From positions 62,001 through 126,000 of the forward strand of contig NZ_CP159485.1 of NCBI RefSeq assembly GCF_040515995.1: 64,000 nucleotides of DNA. Direction: 5' to 3'. A program made the position numbers and the translations under genes. This document shows positions 25,520 to 34,573 of the stretch, piece by piece (the first letter of the stretch is position 1; every line of letters begins with the position of its first letter). The stretch is from Proteinivorax hydrogeniformans (lineage in GTDB: Bacteria; Bacillota; Proteinivoracia; Proteinivoracales; Proteinivoracaceae). The notes beneath the pieces are model-generated. The model was not told where the DNA came from, made no database searches, and saw only the letters and a list, made by a program, of their open reading frames with translations.

Positions 25520-25909
25520 ATGTCATTAGAAGCAGGTAACATTGTTACAGGGACGGTAACCGGTATAACAAACTTTGGGGCTTTTGTTAAGCTTCCTGAA
25601 GGAGAGACTGGCTTAGTCCATATTTCAGAAGTAGCGGACACTTATGTAAAGGATATCAACAACTTTTTAAAGGTAGACCAAGAGGTGAAAGTTAAAGTAA
25701 TATCAGTAGATGAAAAAGGAAAAATAGGTTTATCTATCAGACAGGCAAACCCTAAACCAAAACCTAAGGATAAGCCGAGGTCTAAACCTAAAAAGGCTAC
25801 CGGTCCGTCTTTTGAAGATAAGCTATCTAAATTTTTAAAAGACAGTGATGAGAGGCAACAGATTCTAAAAAGAAGTGTGGAATCAAAAAGAGGTGGCAGA
25901 GGAGCTTAA
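25520..25909 (+). CDS. S1-domain RNA-binding protein (YabR/CvfD type)
   Basis: 129-aa protein with one S1 OB-fold (about 4-72: GNIVTGTVTGITNFGAFVKL, GLVHISEVADTYVKDI, KVISVDEKGKIGLSIRQ) and a Lys/Pro-rich linker followed by a short C-terminal helix region (FEDKLSKFLKDSDERQ). It matches YabR of B. subtilis (CvfD in streptococci), linked to ribosome binding and post-transcriptional control. Preceded by a perfect sigma-A promoter and GGGGAGG; ends in a terminator, so it forms its own transcript. Position after divIC is conserved. Confidence 0.92.
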   Translation: MSLEAGNIVTGTVTGITNFGAFVKLPEGETGLVHISEVADTYVKDINNFLKVDQEVKVKVISVDEKGKIGLSIRQANPKPKPKDKPRSKPKKATGPSFEDKLSKFLKDSDERQQILKRSVESKRGGRGA

Positions 25910-25938
25910 AGCATCTTTATTATAAAGATGCTTTTTTT
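25908..25938 (+). terminator. Terminator of the S1-domain gene
   Basis: AAAGCATCTTTA/TAAAGATGCTTT with a 3-nt loop and T tail, beginning inside the stop codon. Confidence 0.9.
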
Positions 25939-25963
25939 GGTGCCAACGCTAGGAGGATGAAAA

Positions 25964-26878
25964 GTGATAGCAGTAATCGATATAGGTAGTAACTCTATAA
26001 GGCTGCTAATAGCAGAAGTTAAAGATGGCCAGATAATAAATGTTAGCACTGATAGAGTCGTTACTAGGCTGGGACAAAGTAAAGTTTTAAACACTTTAGA
26101 TCGTGCAAAAATGCAAAAAACTTTTAAAGCTTTAAAGCGGTTTAAAGACCAATGTAAAAGTCGTGGAATTAAAAGAATTTACAGTTTTGCTACAAGCGCT
26201 GTTCGTGAGGCGGACAATAGAGAACAGTTTGTCAGCGAGGTTAGAAATATGGGGATACCATGTCAGGTAATTTCAGGTCAAAGGGAAGCAAAGCTAAGCT
26301 TTAAAGGGGCAGCTCTTGCCCTTAAAACAGAAGACTTTGTAATGATGGATTTAGGTGGAGGCAGCTTAGAACTTTGTTATAAAAATAATAAAGGTGAAAT
26401 TTTTGGACGTAGCTATAAAATAGGAGCAGTCAGATACACCCAAAAGTTTATTAAATCGGATCCGCCCCAAAAAGAAGAAATATCGTTATTAAAATCTAAC
26501 CTGGCAGAAGAGATTAAAAAGATCAAAAAAAACATCGGTGGCGATGTTACTAGAAAAGGACTTCCTTTGGTGGCTGTAGGAGGCACAGCCTTTGCTTTAG
26601 CAGCTGTATATCAGAAAGTTCAGCATGACAGGAAACAGCAAGAAAAAATTGTAAACACGAAAATGCCGATTTCCTTCCTAAAAGAATTGACAACAAAATT
26701 AGAAAGTGGTACTATATTAGAGCGCGAGAAAATACTAGGGTTACACCGACAACGTGCTGAGATAATTGTTGCCGGAGCAAATATACTCTTGACAACAGCT
26801 AGCAAGTTAGGGTATAATATATTACTAGTGACAGATGGTGACTTGCGCCAAGGATTTATAAGTGAAATAGCAAATTGA
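25964..26878 (+). CDS. Ppx/GppA-family phosphatase
   Basis: ASKHA-fold phosphatase acting on polyphosphate or pppGpp. N-terminal phosphate loop DIGSNSIRLLIAE (about 4-16), ATSAVREADNREQF near 80, the second loop MMDLGGGSLEL near 127, and late AVGGTAFALA. At 304 aa it has the two-domain catalytic core but no HD/C-terminal extension, like short clostridial Ppx proteins. Substrate preference cannot be told from this. GTG start with AGGAGGAT. Its stop codon directly touches the first base of a tRNA-fMet gene, so the tRNA must be cut out of, or initiated within, this transcript. Confidence 0.9.
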   Translation: MIAVIDIGSNSIRLLIAEVKDGQIINVSTDRVVTRLGQSKVLNTLDRAKMQKTFKALKRFKDQCKSRGIKRIYSFATSAVREADNREQFVSEVRNMGIPCQVISGQREAKLSFKGAALALKTEDFVMMDLGGGSLELCYKNNKGEIFGRSYKIGAVRYTQKFIKSDPPQKEEISLLKSNLAEEIKKIKKNIGGDVTRKGLPLVAVGGTAFALAAVYQKVQHDRKQQEKIVNTKMPISFLKELTTKLESGTILEREKILGLHRQRAEIIVAGANILLTTASKLGYNILLVTDGDLRQGFISEIAN

Positions 26879-26955
26879 CGCGGGGTGGAGCAGTCAGGCA
26901 GCTCGTCGGGCTCATAACCCGGAGGTCGTAGGTTCAAATCCTGCCCCCGCAACCA
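26879..26955 (+). tRNA. tRNA-fMet (CAT), copy 1
   Basis: Cloverleaf with encoded CCA, anticodon CAT in CTCATAA. The acceptor has a C1-A72 mismatch and the anticodon stem has three G-C pairs (GGG/CCC), both marks of the initiator tRNA. It starts at the base after the upstream stop codon. Confidence 0.96.
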
Positions 26956-26965
26956 AAAAATTTTT

Positions 26966-27041
26966 GGGCGAATAGCTCAGTTGGGAGAGCACCTGCCTTA
27001 CAAGCAGGGGGTCACAGGTTCGAGCCCTGTTTCGCCCACCA
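26966..27041 (+). tRNA. tRNA-Val (TAC), copy 1
   Basis: 76-nt cloverleaf, GGGCGAA/TTCGCCC acceptor, anticodon loop CTTACAA, encoded CCA. Same sequence as the copy at 27263. Confidence 0.96.
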
Positions 27042-27059
27042 TAAAATTTTTAAAAGCTA

Positions 27060-27088
27060 TTGACACACAAAGAAGATTGTATTATAAT
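27060..27088 (+). promoter_or_regulatory. Full-consensus promoter of the second tRNA group
   Basis: TTGACA (27060-27065), 17 bp, TATAAT (27083-27088), 12 bp before the second tRNA-fMet. Confidence 0.9.
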
Positions 27089-27100
27089 AAATATTGTCGT

Positions 27101-27177
27101 CGCGGGGTGGAGCAGTCAGGCAGCTCGTCGGGCTCATAACCCGGAGGTCGTAGGTTCAAATCCTGCCCCCGCAACCA
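27101..27177 (+). tRNA. tRNA-fMet (CAT), copy 2
   Basis: Identical to copy 1, with the initiator features C1-A72 and GGG/CCC anticodon stem pairs; encoded CCA. Confidence 0.96.
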
Positions 27178-27181
27178 ACAT

Positions 27182-27256
27182 GGCCCCTTGGTCAAGCGGT
27201 TAAGACACCGCCCTTTCACGGCGGTAACAGGGGTTCGAGTCCCCTAGGGGTCACCA
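27182..27256 (+). tRNA. tRNA-Glu (TTC)
   Basis: 75-nt cloverleaf with GGCCCCT acceptor, CCGCC/GGCGG anticodon stem around CTTTCAC (anticodon TTC) and encoded CCA. Confidence 0.95.
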
Positions 27257-27262
27257 TTTTTC

Positions 27263-27338
27263 GGGCGAATAGCTCAGTTGGGAGAGCACCTGCCTTACAA
27301 GCAGGGGGTCACAGGTTCGAGCCCTGTTTCGCCCACCA
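27263..27338 (+). tRNA. tRNA-Val (TAC), copy 2
   Basis: Identical to copy 1 (anticodon TAC, encoded CCA). A terminator follows. Confidence 0.96.
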
Positions 27339-27348
27339 TTTAAAAACT

Positions 27349-27374
27349 AACACACCAATTGGTGTGTTTTTTTT
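27349..27374 (+). terminator. Terminator of the tRNA cluster
   Basis: ACACACCAATTGGTGTGT self-complementary stem followed by T8. Confidence 0.88.
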
Positions 27375-27403
27375 GTTAAATTAGAAAAACAAAAAACATC
27401 CTC

Positions 27404-27534
27404 TTTTGACATAGTTTAAAACACTATTTTGTCAAAAAATATGTTTGTAGTAAAAATCAGTACGGTAAATGTCGATAAGTTTTTTTGGGGGGCTCCACGT
27501 TATGACAACCTTTGCAGGTTCTTTGATTTATAAT
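27404..27534 (+). promoter_or_regulatory. Spo0A-type promoter region of spoIIE
   Basis: ATGACA (27502-27507) and TATAAT (27529-27534) are 21 bp apart, the abnormal spacing of Spo0A-activated sigma-A promoters such as B. subtilis spoIIE. Upstream are three 0A-box-like TGTCRAW sequences: TTTTGACA (27404-27411, minus orientation), TGTCAAAA (27430-27437) and TGTCGATA (27470-27477). The first two are arms of an inverted repeat. Confidence 0.7.
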
Positions 27535-27568
27535 AGTTGATACCAATTACTTGTGAAGGAGTGTTAAT

Positions 27569-29947
27569 ATGATTAACAAGGAGACTTACCGATGGGCAGA
27601 AGTAAAAGAGTCAGATCAAAAAAGTTATAGAACTTTTTTAAAAAGGTTTTTTAAGAAAGAATTTCTTTTGTTTAATATAACAGCTGTTCTTTTAGCTCAA
27701 GTATTTATACTTCAAGGAGTTGCGCCCTTTGTGCTACCATTTCTTGCAGTGATACCTATTGTTAATTACCCTACCGTTTTTTTGCTGGTGCTACTTTCTG
27801 AAATAGCATCACAAAGTACTGCAGTGTTTCTAACTGCTGCATCAGGGCTTATAATATGGTTTTTAAGAAGGAAGTTTCCGGATAAAAGCTACGTTAAATA
27901 TGCCGCACTTCCGCCTCTAATAGCATTTTGTTTCTCACCCACTTTATTTAGCTCACAGATTTTGTCATTTGACTTAATGGTTCTTGGTCTGCAGATTTCA
28001 ATGGGGCTGGCAGCAGCTTATATTTTTAAGCAAGGAATAGAGGCATTTACACAAGACAGTTTATGCAACCTTTCGATAGAGCAGAAAGTATGTGCAGTGA
28101 TTCTAGGGTCTATCGCTTTAAGTTCTTTAGCTGATGTTTATTTGTTTGGAAGCCTAAGTGTTTTAAATATAGTGACAAAATATTTGCTTTTGCTAGCAGC
28201 GCTAAAGGTTGATCTTTATAAAGTAGCATCGTTAGGATTGGTGCTAGGGTTAATATCTAACTTTAGCAACCCCTATGTAATTTACTATATAGCATACTAT
28301 GGGTTTGTCGGTTTAACTAGTGGTCTTTTAACTCAATGGAAAAAGTTCGGGATCGTTTTTGGGTTTATATGTGGAACCTTTACCATGATGATTTACACTA
28401 TTGAGTTTTTTGATTTAAACTTTATTATGGGCGAGGGTTTACTAGCAATAGCTCTTTTTGCAGTTACCCCAGTTAATCTGTTAGGTAAAGTTTATCCAGA
28501 CAAAAAAGAAACAAAAAAGCAAGAGCAGCAGCAAATTAAAACTGCAGCAATCAGGAAGATATACCAATTCTCTTCTGTCTTTAAGGAGCTTTCGGTAGGT
28601 TTTTCAAGTCCTGCCGCAGCAACGTATAAAGATAACCAAGAAGAAATAGCAGAAATTATGGAAGGAATCTGCGAAAGAGTTTGTAAAGGCTGCAGTAGAT
28701 ATAGTCGCTGCTGGGAAGACAAGTTTAATAGAACATATAGGGAGTTTTTTTCACTAATAGAAGCAACTGAAGGTGGTATCGAAGAGATTAACAATTGCAA
28801 ATCTGACATCTTAACTTATTGCAAAAATAAAGGTAGACTTATAGAAGCATCAGTTAACATTTACAAGCTTTTTGAAATAAATTATAAATGGAAATCTAAG
28901 TTTAATGAGAGTCGTGGTATGGTGGCTAATCAGCTAGACGGAATAGCGAAGGTTATGGAGCAATTAGCGTTGGACATAAACTTAGATGTTGGGCCAAGAA
29001 GTCAGATAGAAGAAGGATTGTATGATCAGCTTGAAGATGTGGATGTTTTATGTGATGAAATTAAAATAACAGGTTCAGAAATTAACAGGCCGGAAGTGCA
29101 CGTTAGCTTTAATGGTTGTAGCGGCGGCGAAATGAAATGCCAAAGCTGTATTTTAGACACGGTTCAAAAAAACTTTAGCGTGCCGATGACTTTGGCAAAG
29201 AACCAGTGTGTACAACAAGGAAATTCTAAATGTAAGATCTCCTATATGCCACAAAAAAAGTACACGATGTCGGTATCGTTAAATCAAAAAAGCAATAAGA
29301 CAAAGGAAAAGTGTGGAGACTCGTTTTTAGATTTCTCCTTAAGTAACGGAAAGCATGTGTTGATCCTTAGCGATGGCATGGGCAAGGGAGATGAAGCTCA
29401 AAAAGAGAGCAAAAGAATTATCGGATTAATTAAAAGGCTTATGCTCATAGGCTTTGAGCCTGAGAAAGCTATAAAATCAGTAAACTCCATCTTAGCGTTA
29501 CGGGGAGAAAACGAAAGGTTTGGCACGCTAGATATAGCGGTTGTGGACCTTTATACCGGTAAGACAGAAATGTATAAAAATGGTGCGGTCTCGTCATATA
29601 TAAAACGTGAAGACAAAGTTGACACAATTGAAGGAGGAGACTTGCCTATTGGAGTAGTGGAAGAGGTGGAAGCTAGTACATCTGCCACCTACTTAAGAGA
29701 AGGTGATTTTTTGGTAATGATAAGTGATGGATTACTAACGGGCTTAGCCAAAGAAGGAGAAGATAGGTGGCTAAGAAGACTACTGAAAAATGTAAACCCA
29801 AATATAAATTCCAACCGTTTAGCGGAACTAATTTTAAACAAGAGCAAAAGTAAGCTTAATGGGGCAGATCCAGATGATATGTCGGTAGCTGTGATAAAGA
29901 TCAAAAACAATGACCAAAAAACTTTTATGGGTCGTTGGGTTGTTTAA
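27569..29947 (+). CDS. spoIIE: Stage II sporulation protein E (SpoIIE phosphatase)
   Basis: Membrane PP2C-type phosphatase that dephosphorylates SpoIIAA and so activates sigma-F in the forespore. The 792-aa protein has about ten N-terminal membrane helices (about 35-300), a central regulatory region with cysteine-rich CERVCKGCSRYSRCW near 370, and a C-terminal PP2C domain (about 560-785) with ILSDGMGKGDEAQKES, where the first Asp is a metal ligand, MISDGLL and DPDDMSVAVI. GAAGGAG before the ATG. Position before tilS-hpt-ftsH is the Firmicute norm, and the upstream DNA looks Spo0A-controlled. Confidence 0.96.
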   Translation: MINKETYRWAEVKESDQKSYRTFLKRFFKKEFLLFNITAVLLAQVFILQGVAPFVLPFLAVIPIVNYPTVFLLVLLSEIASQSTAVFLTAASGLIIWFLRRKFPDKSYVKYAALPPLIAFCFSPTLFSSQILSFDLMVLGLQISMGLAAAYIFKQGIEAFTQDSLCNLSIEQKVCAVILGSIALSSLADVYLFGSLSVLNIVTKYLLLLAALKVDLYKVASLGLVLGLISNFSNPYVIYYIAYYGFVGLTSGLLTQWKKFGIVFGFICGTFTMMIYTIEFFDLNFIMGEGLLAIALFAVTPVNLLGKVYPDKKETKKQEQQQIKTAAIRKIYQFSSVFKELSVGFSSPAAATYKDNQEEIAEIMEGICERVCKGCSRYSRCWEDKFNRTYREFFSLIEATEGGIEEINNCKSDILTYCKNKGRLIEASVNIYKLFEINYKWKSKFNESRGMVANQLDGIAKVMEQLALDINLDVGPRSQIEEGLYDQLEDVDVLCDEIKITGSEINRPEVHVSFNGCSGGEMKCQSCILDTVQKNFSVPMTLAKNQCVQQGNSKCKISYMPQKKYTMSVSLNQKSNKTKEKCGDSFLDFSLSNGKHVLILSDGMGKGDEAQKESKRIIGLIKRLMLIGFEPEKAIKSVNSILALRGENERFGTLDIAVVDLYTGKTEMYKNGAVSSYIKREDKVDTIEGGDLPIGVVEEVEASTSATYLREGDFLVMISDGLLTGLAKEGEDRWLRRLLKNVNPNINSNRLAELILNKSKSKLNGADPDDMSVAVIKIKNNDQKTFMGRWVV

Positions 29948-29965
29948 AACATAACTTTATAGCAT

Positions 29966-30026
29966 AAACATCCTCCCCTTAGGAATAATAAAGTAATTAA
30001 GAAGGTATTCCTAGGGGGGGATGTTT
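29966..30026 (+). promoter_or_regulatory. Long hairpin covering the ribosome site of the next gene
   Basis: The left arm (29966-29987) pairs with the right arm (30006-30026) over 21 bp with one G-T wobble and one bulged T; the loop is 18 nt. The right arm contains the G7 ribosome site. No T tract follows, so it looks more like translational control than a terminator. Confidence 0.7.
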
Positions 30027-30470
30027 GTGTTTAACAAAAGAGTTTTGGTGATTTCCCAAAAAGTAAGTAAAGCGATGGTAGATAGGTTAACACGGTTTAA
30101 CAAAGATTTGCTAATGCAGTGCGTAAGCTTAGAAACAATGTCAACTATATATATTGGCAAAGAAACAACTAGGTGGGGTCAAAATAAAAACTTACTGTTG
30201 CTATATGGTGAAAGATTTGACGGAAGATACTCTAGTAAGTTGAACTTACTACTTGGTAAGATACATTTAAATCACCAAGTATACCCTCGTAATATGTGGA
30301 GTGTAGCGTATAGAGGGAGCGCAAAAGACCCTCTTAAGATAGCTATGCCATTCACTAAGTTTGAACACATTCCAAAAGGCATTAAAAAGGTCGATTTTGG
30401 TTCTGCGGGTATAATCGATATTTATAGGCAAATACCAGATGTTTATAGCGGGGAAATTCTAGTTAAATAA
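30027..30470 (+). CDS. Unknown protein, hairpin-occluded start
   Basis: I do not recognise this 147-aa protein. It is basic, with no clear membrane helix; a possible nucleic-acid or ligand-binding fold is not evident. Landmarks are RVLVISQKVSKAMVDRLTRF, LLLLYGERFDGRYSSKL and the C-terminal GSAGIIDIYRQIPD. GTG 30027 is chosen because the G7 stretch (30014-30020) ends 6 nt before it; the in-frame ATG at 30021 touches that stretch directly. Codon use is like its neighbours. It lies alone between spoIIE and tilS, a place where B. subtilis has other small genes. The hairpin over its start suggests conditional translation. Confidence 0.65.
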   Translation: MFNKRVLVISQKVSKAMVDRLTRFNKDLLMQCVSLETMSTIYIGKETTRWGQNKNLLLLYGERFDGRYSSKLNLLLGKIHLNHQVYPRNMWSVAYRGSAKDPLKIAMPFTKFEHIPKGIKKVDFGSAGIIDIYRQIPDVYSGEILVK

Positions 30471-30641
30471 AGTGTAACTTTATCAGTGAGTTTTTTTCCC
30501 TCGCTAACAACTCTTGGATTATACTCGAATTGCTTAGGTGGGGTCTTACAACTAGCTAACCTGCGATAAAAATTATTCTCATGAATATATGAAAAATAGG
30601 GAAACTATAAAATTATTCTTTATTAAAGTCTCTTTTTCTTA

Positions 30642-30647
30642 TATAAT
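30642..30647 (+). promoter_or_regulatory. Possible -10 element of tilS
   Basis: TATAAT 30 bp before tilS within a 207-bp AT-rich gap (30471-30677). A -35 is weak (TTTATT, 17 bp upstream). The rest of the gap shows only a short 6-bp hairpin near 30492-30512. Confidence 0.4.
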
Positions 30648-30677
30648 ATAGGTTAAGTCGCATAAAGGAGCAAGAGA

Positions 30678-32039
30678 ATGTTACAGGTTATAGATAGATT
30701 TTTAGATAATAATAACATCTCAAGAAAAAAGGTTGTGGTAGCAGTATCTGGTGGGCCGGACTCCATAGCGCTTCTTTATCTTTTAAATGAATTAAAAGAT
30801 AAGCACAACCTAAAATTACATATAGCCCACCTAGATCACAGTCTGAGAGAAGAGGCTGTTAAAGACAGTCTTTTTGTAAAAGATGTTGCGCAAAGCTTAG
30901 ATTTGCCTTATACTATTGAAAAAAGATTCGTTTGCCAAAAAGGTTCAATACAGCAGAGTGCTCGCCAGGAGCGTTTTGAATTTTTAAAAGATGTATGTGC
31001 TCAAAACGGCAGTGATACTGTATTTTTAGGGCAGCACAAAGATGACCAATTAGAAACCATAATGATGAACTTTTTTAGGGGGTCTAGCCTCTGGGGTCTA
31101 GGAGGTATTAGGCCGGTGAATAATTATGGTCAAATAAAGCTAATTAGGCCTTTACTTGATTTTACAAAACGAGAAATTCTTAGCTATTTAAGAAAACATT
31201 CTATATCTTTTAGAGAAGATGAAAGTAACAAGTCCACCAAATATAAAAGAAATAAATTTAGGCTAGAAATTATTCCTTTTATAGAAAAGCAAGTCGGTCC
31301 ACACGTAAAAAATGTGGTTACGGAAAATAGTAGACAATGGCAGCTTGAAGGAGCTTATTTTAAAAAAAAGGCGGAAGAAATTATATATAAGGCACATGTT
31401 AAGCATGATTTTTTCCCGATAAACCTCGATGTCAGCGTGATAAGAGGTAATGATAAGGCACTATGGAGTTGGGTGCTAGTGTCCGCATTAGAAAGACTGT
31501 TAGGTCAAATACAAGATTACAGTTTTAGTCATCTTAATGAATTGGCAAACCTCATAAGCTACGATAGAGCCACTTCACTACAGCTTCCCAACAAGGTGAC
31601 CGCTATAAGGTGGGATAACTACATATCATTAATCAAAGATGAAAAACTTCCTCAGAGCATGGGCATTATAAAAGTAGAAGAGAATCTGGGCGAGGCAGTG
31701 CTTCCTTTATTTAATAAAAAAGTTGAAATAAGCAAAACTTTTAAGGGTAAGCCTGAGCATCAACTAGATGGGAGTTTAGTAAAAGCGCCTTTGTTTATAA
31801 GAACACGTAAAAAGGGAGATTACTTTTACTTAAATAAGCAAGGTGGAAAGAAAAAAGTTAAAGATTTCATGATAGACGAAAAAATCCCTAAAATTTTAAG
31901 AGATTTAATACCGATACTAGTAGATGCTGATGACAATATATTGGCTATACTTGGGAAAAGAACTAACGGTAGATTCAAATCAGATAGTAACTGTAAAAAC
32001 AAATTAAATATATATATCAAAGGAATGGAGGAACAATAA
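30678..32039 (+). CDS. tilS: tRNA(Ile)-lysidine synthetase
   Basis: Modifies C34 of the CAT-anticodon tRNA-Ile to lysidine so that it reads AUA; an essential enzyme. The ATP-pyrophosphatase P-loop is VAVSGGPDSIALLYLL (about residues 20-35), with IAHLDHSLR near 52, GQHKDDQLETIMMNF near 120 and RNKFRLEIIP near 190. The C-terminal TilS substrate domain spans about 375-450 (PLFIRTRKKGDYF). 453 aa, full length. It is 2 bp from hpt, and both are followed by ftsH, the conserved tilS-hpt-ftsH operon. Confidence 0.95.
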   Translation: MLQVIDRFLDNNNISRKKVVVAVSGGPDSIALLYLLNELKDKHNLKLHIAHLDHSLREEAVKDSLFVKDVAQSLDLPYTIEKRFVCQKGSIQQSARQERFEFLKDVCAQNGSDTVFLGQHKDDQLETIMMNFFRGSSLWGLGGIRPVNNYGQIKLIRPLLDFTKREILSYLRKHSISFREDESNKSTKYKRNKFRLEIIPFIEKQVGPHVKNVVTENSRQWQLEGAYFKKKAEEIIYKAHVKHDFFPINLDVSVIRGNDKALWSWVLVSALERLLGQIQDYSFSHLNELANLISYDRATSLQLPNKVTAIRWDNYISLIKDEKLPQSMGIIKVEENLGEAVLPLFNKKVEISKTFKGKPEHQLDGSLVKAPLFIRTRKKGDYFYLNKQGGKKKVKDFMIDEKIPKILRDLIPILVDADDNILAILGKRTNGRFKSDSNCKNKLNIYIKGMEEQ

Positions 32040-32041
32040 TA

Positions 32042-32596
32042 ATGGTAGATGGTGTAGTTGATAAAGTACTGTTTTCAGAAAAAGATCTCGCTGAAAAAGT
32101 GTCAGAATTGGGTAAACAGATTGCCGAAGATTATAAGGATAAAGATCTATTGCTAGTTTGTGTTCTTAAGGGAGGTATTTTGTTTATGAGTGACCTTTCT
32201 AAGAAAATAGATATTCCTTTAAAAATGGACTTTATTGCGGTATCGTCCTATGGAGATTCCACTACTACTTCAGGTGTTGTTCAAATTTTAAAGGATTTAG
32301 ATACCTCTATAGAAGGAAAACATGTGTTAATAGTAGAAGATATAATAGATAGCGGTTTAACCTTAAAATATCTGCTGGGTAATTTAAAAACTAGAAAACC
32401 AGCCTCGCTGAAAGTTTGTACCCTTTTAGATAAGCCAGAAAGAAGAACTGTAGATCTAAAACCCGACTACTGCGGGTTTTCCATAGAAAACCACTTTGTG
32501 GTAGGCTATGGATTGGATTTTATGCAAATGTTTCGTAATGTTCCATACATTTTTATACCAAAACAAGAATATGTTGAAAACATGCAATCCTCCTAA
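32042..32596 (+). CDS. hpt: Hypoxanthine phosphoribosyltransferase
   Basis: Purine salvage enzyme that joins hypoxanthine or guanine to PRPP. 184 aa with VCVLKGGILFMSDL near 41, FIAVSSYGDSTTTSG near 67 (flexible catalytic loop), and the PRPP motif VLIVEDIIDSGLTL near 98. Translation is probably coupled to tilS because only two bases separate stop and start; GGAGG lies in the end of tilS. Confidence 0.95.
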   Translation: MVDGVVDKVLFSEKDLAEKVSELGKQIAEDYKDKDLLLVCVLKGGILFMSDLSKKIDIPLKMDFIAVSSYGDSTTTSGVVQILKDLDTSIEGKHVLIVEDIIDSGLTLKYLLGNLKTRKPASLKVCTLLDKPERRTVDLKPDYCGFSIENHFVVGYGLDFMQMFRNVPYIFIPKQEYVENMQSS

Positions 32597-32641
32597 ATAT
32601 CATTAAAAGGAAGGATTTAATCTCTTGAGAGGAGGAAACAA

Positions 32642-34471
32642 ATGAATCACAGGAAGGTAACGATTTGGGTTTTAATTTTTCTAATTGGTATAGCGCTCTT
32701 TAGGGGTGGTTTGCCATTAGGTGAAGTGCCAGATGAAATAAGTTATAAAGAATTTCTTACATTGATAGAAAATGAACAAATTGGTGACACAGTCACCATA
32801 CAAGAAAGAAGAATTACGGGAGCTAGAGCAGAAGAAGGTGAGTTTGTTACACTAGTACCGACAGAAGGTAAGTTAGATGAAGTTGTAGATGCCCTGATAG
32901 CTTTGGAAGTTGATATAAACGTAACTGAGCCCGAGGGTCCTAGCTTAATACTACAAATGCTAACTTGGGTGCTGCCTTTTGTCCTGCTAATGGTTATATT
33001 TTTCTTTTTTATGCAACAGTCCCAAGGTGGCGGGAGCAGAGTCATGAACTTTGGTAAAAGTAAAGCAAAGCTTCACGACTCCTCCGATAAAGATGTGACC
33101 TTTAAAGATGTTGCTGGGGTAGAGGAAGCAAAAGAAGATTTAGAAGAGGTTGTACACTTTTTAAAGGAACCGAAAAAGTTTAACGAATTAGGAGCTAGGA
33201 TACCCAAAGGAGTTCTATTATTTGGGCCTCCAGGCACTGGTAAAACTTTGCTAGCAAAAGCAGTAGCTGGAGAAGCAGGAGTGCCGTTTTTCAGCATAAG
33301 TGGTTCTGACTTTGTGGAAATGTTTGTCGGTGTTGGTGCTTCTAGAGTTAGAGACCTGTTTGAAAATGCCAAGAAAAACTCCCCATGCATTATATTTATA
33401 GACGAAATTGATGCTGTGGGTAGACAAAGAGGAGCTGGACTAGGCGGAGGTCATGATGAGAGAGAGCAAACCTTAAACCAACTACTAGTTGAGATGGATG
33501 GCTTTGGTCCAAACGAGGGAATTATCGTAATGGCAGCTACTAACAGGCCAGATATTTTAGATAACGCTTTACTACGTCCTGGAAGGTTTGATAGACAGGT
33601 TACTGTTGATTCGCCCGATGTTAAAGGCAGAGAGCAAATCCTAAACGTTCACTCTGATGGAAAACCTCTAGATGACGATGTTAAGCTTGAAGTACTAGCT
33701 AGGCGTACACCAGGGTTTACCGGTGCTGATCTAGAGAACTTAGTTAACGAGGGCGCATTATTGGCCGCTAGAAGAGATAGCAAGACAATATCCATGGATG
33801 ATCTAGAAAATGCCATTGATAGGGTTATAGCTGGTCCGGAAAAGAAATCTAGAGTTATGAATGAAAAGGAAAGAAAAATATTGGCATACCACGAAGCTGG
33901 GCACGCAGTAGTGAGTCACTTTTTAGAACATGCGGATCCAGTTCATAAAGTCACAATAGTACCAAGAGGAAGAGCGGGAGGGTATACGCTTTCTCTTCCT
34001 AAAGAAGATAGATTCTTATTAACCAGATCTGAAATTTTGGCTAAGCTATCCGTCTTACTAGGTGGTAGGGTAGCCGAAGATATAGTTTTAGGAGAAATAA
34101 GCACTGGTGCACAAAATGATATAGAGCGAGTAACTTCCTTAACTAGAAAACTTATCATGGAATATGGTATGAGTGATAAGCTTGGACCTCTTACCTTTGG
34201 ACAGAAGCAAGACCAGGTGTTTTTAGGTAGAGACATAAACAGGGATAGAGACTATAGTGAGGAAGTGGCATCTGCAATTGATAAAGAAATAAAAAATATT
34301 GTAAACAGCAGTTATCAAGAAGCTGTTGATATCCTAACAGAGAAAAGAGATAGATTAGATAGTTTAGCTGACTCGTTATTGGATAAAGAAACAATAAATG
34401 TTGATCAGTTCAATGAACTTATGGACGGCTCTACAGATGAGACGCCATCTGACCATGAAGAACAAGAGTAA
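32642..34471 (+). CDS. ftsH: ATP-dependent zinc metalloprotease FtsH
   Basis: Membrane-bound AAA+ protease for quality control of membrane and regulatory proteins. Two membrane helices (about 5-22 and 103-125) flank a small outside domain; then the AAA domain with Walker [10 protein letters not shown] (about 195-202) and Walker [13 protein letters not shown], the SRH segment [19 protein letters not shown], and the zinc site HEAGH (about 417-421). 609 aa, full length. GAGAGGAGG before the ATG. Closes the tilS-hpt-ftsH operon with a strong hairpin terminator. coaX, its usual neighbour in Bacillus, is found 14 kb further on. Confidence 0.97.
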   Translation: MNHRKVTIWVLIFLIGIALFRGGLPLGEVPDEISYKEFLTLIENEQIGDTVTIQERRITGARAEEGEFVTLVPTEGKLDEVVDALIALEVDINVTEPEGPSLILQMLTWVLPFVLLMVIFFFFMQQSQGGGSRVMNFGKSKAKLHDSSDKDVTFKDVAGVEEAKEDLEEVVHFLKEPKKFNELGARIPKGVLLFGPPGTGKTLLAKAVAGEAGVPFFSISGSDFVEMFVGVGASRVRDLFENAKKNSPCIIFIDEIDAVGRQRGAGLGGGHDEREQTLNQLLVEMDGFGPNEGIIVMAATNRPDILDNALLRPGRFDRQVTVDSPDVKGREQILNVHSDGKPLDDDVKLEVLARRTPGFTGADLENLVNEGALLAARRDSKTISMDDLENAIDRVIAGPEKKSRVMNEKERKILAYHEAGHAVVSHFLEHADPVHKVTIVPRGRAGGYTLSLPKEDRFLLTRSEILAKLSVLLGGRVAEDIVLGEISTGAQNDIERVTSLTRKLIMEYGMSDKLGPLTFGQKQDQVFLGRDINRDRDYSEEVASAIDKEIKNIVNSSYQEAVDILTEKRDRLDSLADSLLDKETINVDQFNELMDGSTDETPSDHEEQE

Positions 34472-34492
34472 GTTAATAAATAATTCTCTTAG

Positions 34493-34540
34493 AAAGGAGG
34501 GTAGTTATTTCATTTTCATGAAATACTACCCTCCTTTTCA
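34493..34540 (+). terminator. Strong hairpin between ftsH and hutH (terminator or attenuator)
   Basis: GGAGGGTAGT-T-ATTTCAT pairs with ATGAAATACTACCCTCC (one bulge) and ends in TTTTC. Only 33 bp remain to the hutH start, with no clear promoter in between, so the hairpin may act as an attenuator of the hut operon. Confidence 0.8.
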
Positions 34541-34573
34541 TTGTTCTTGACTACGCTAAAGGGGGAAAGAATC

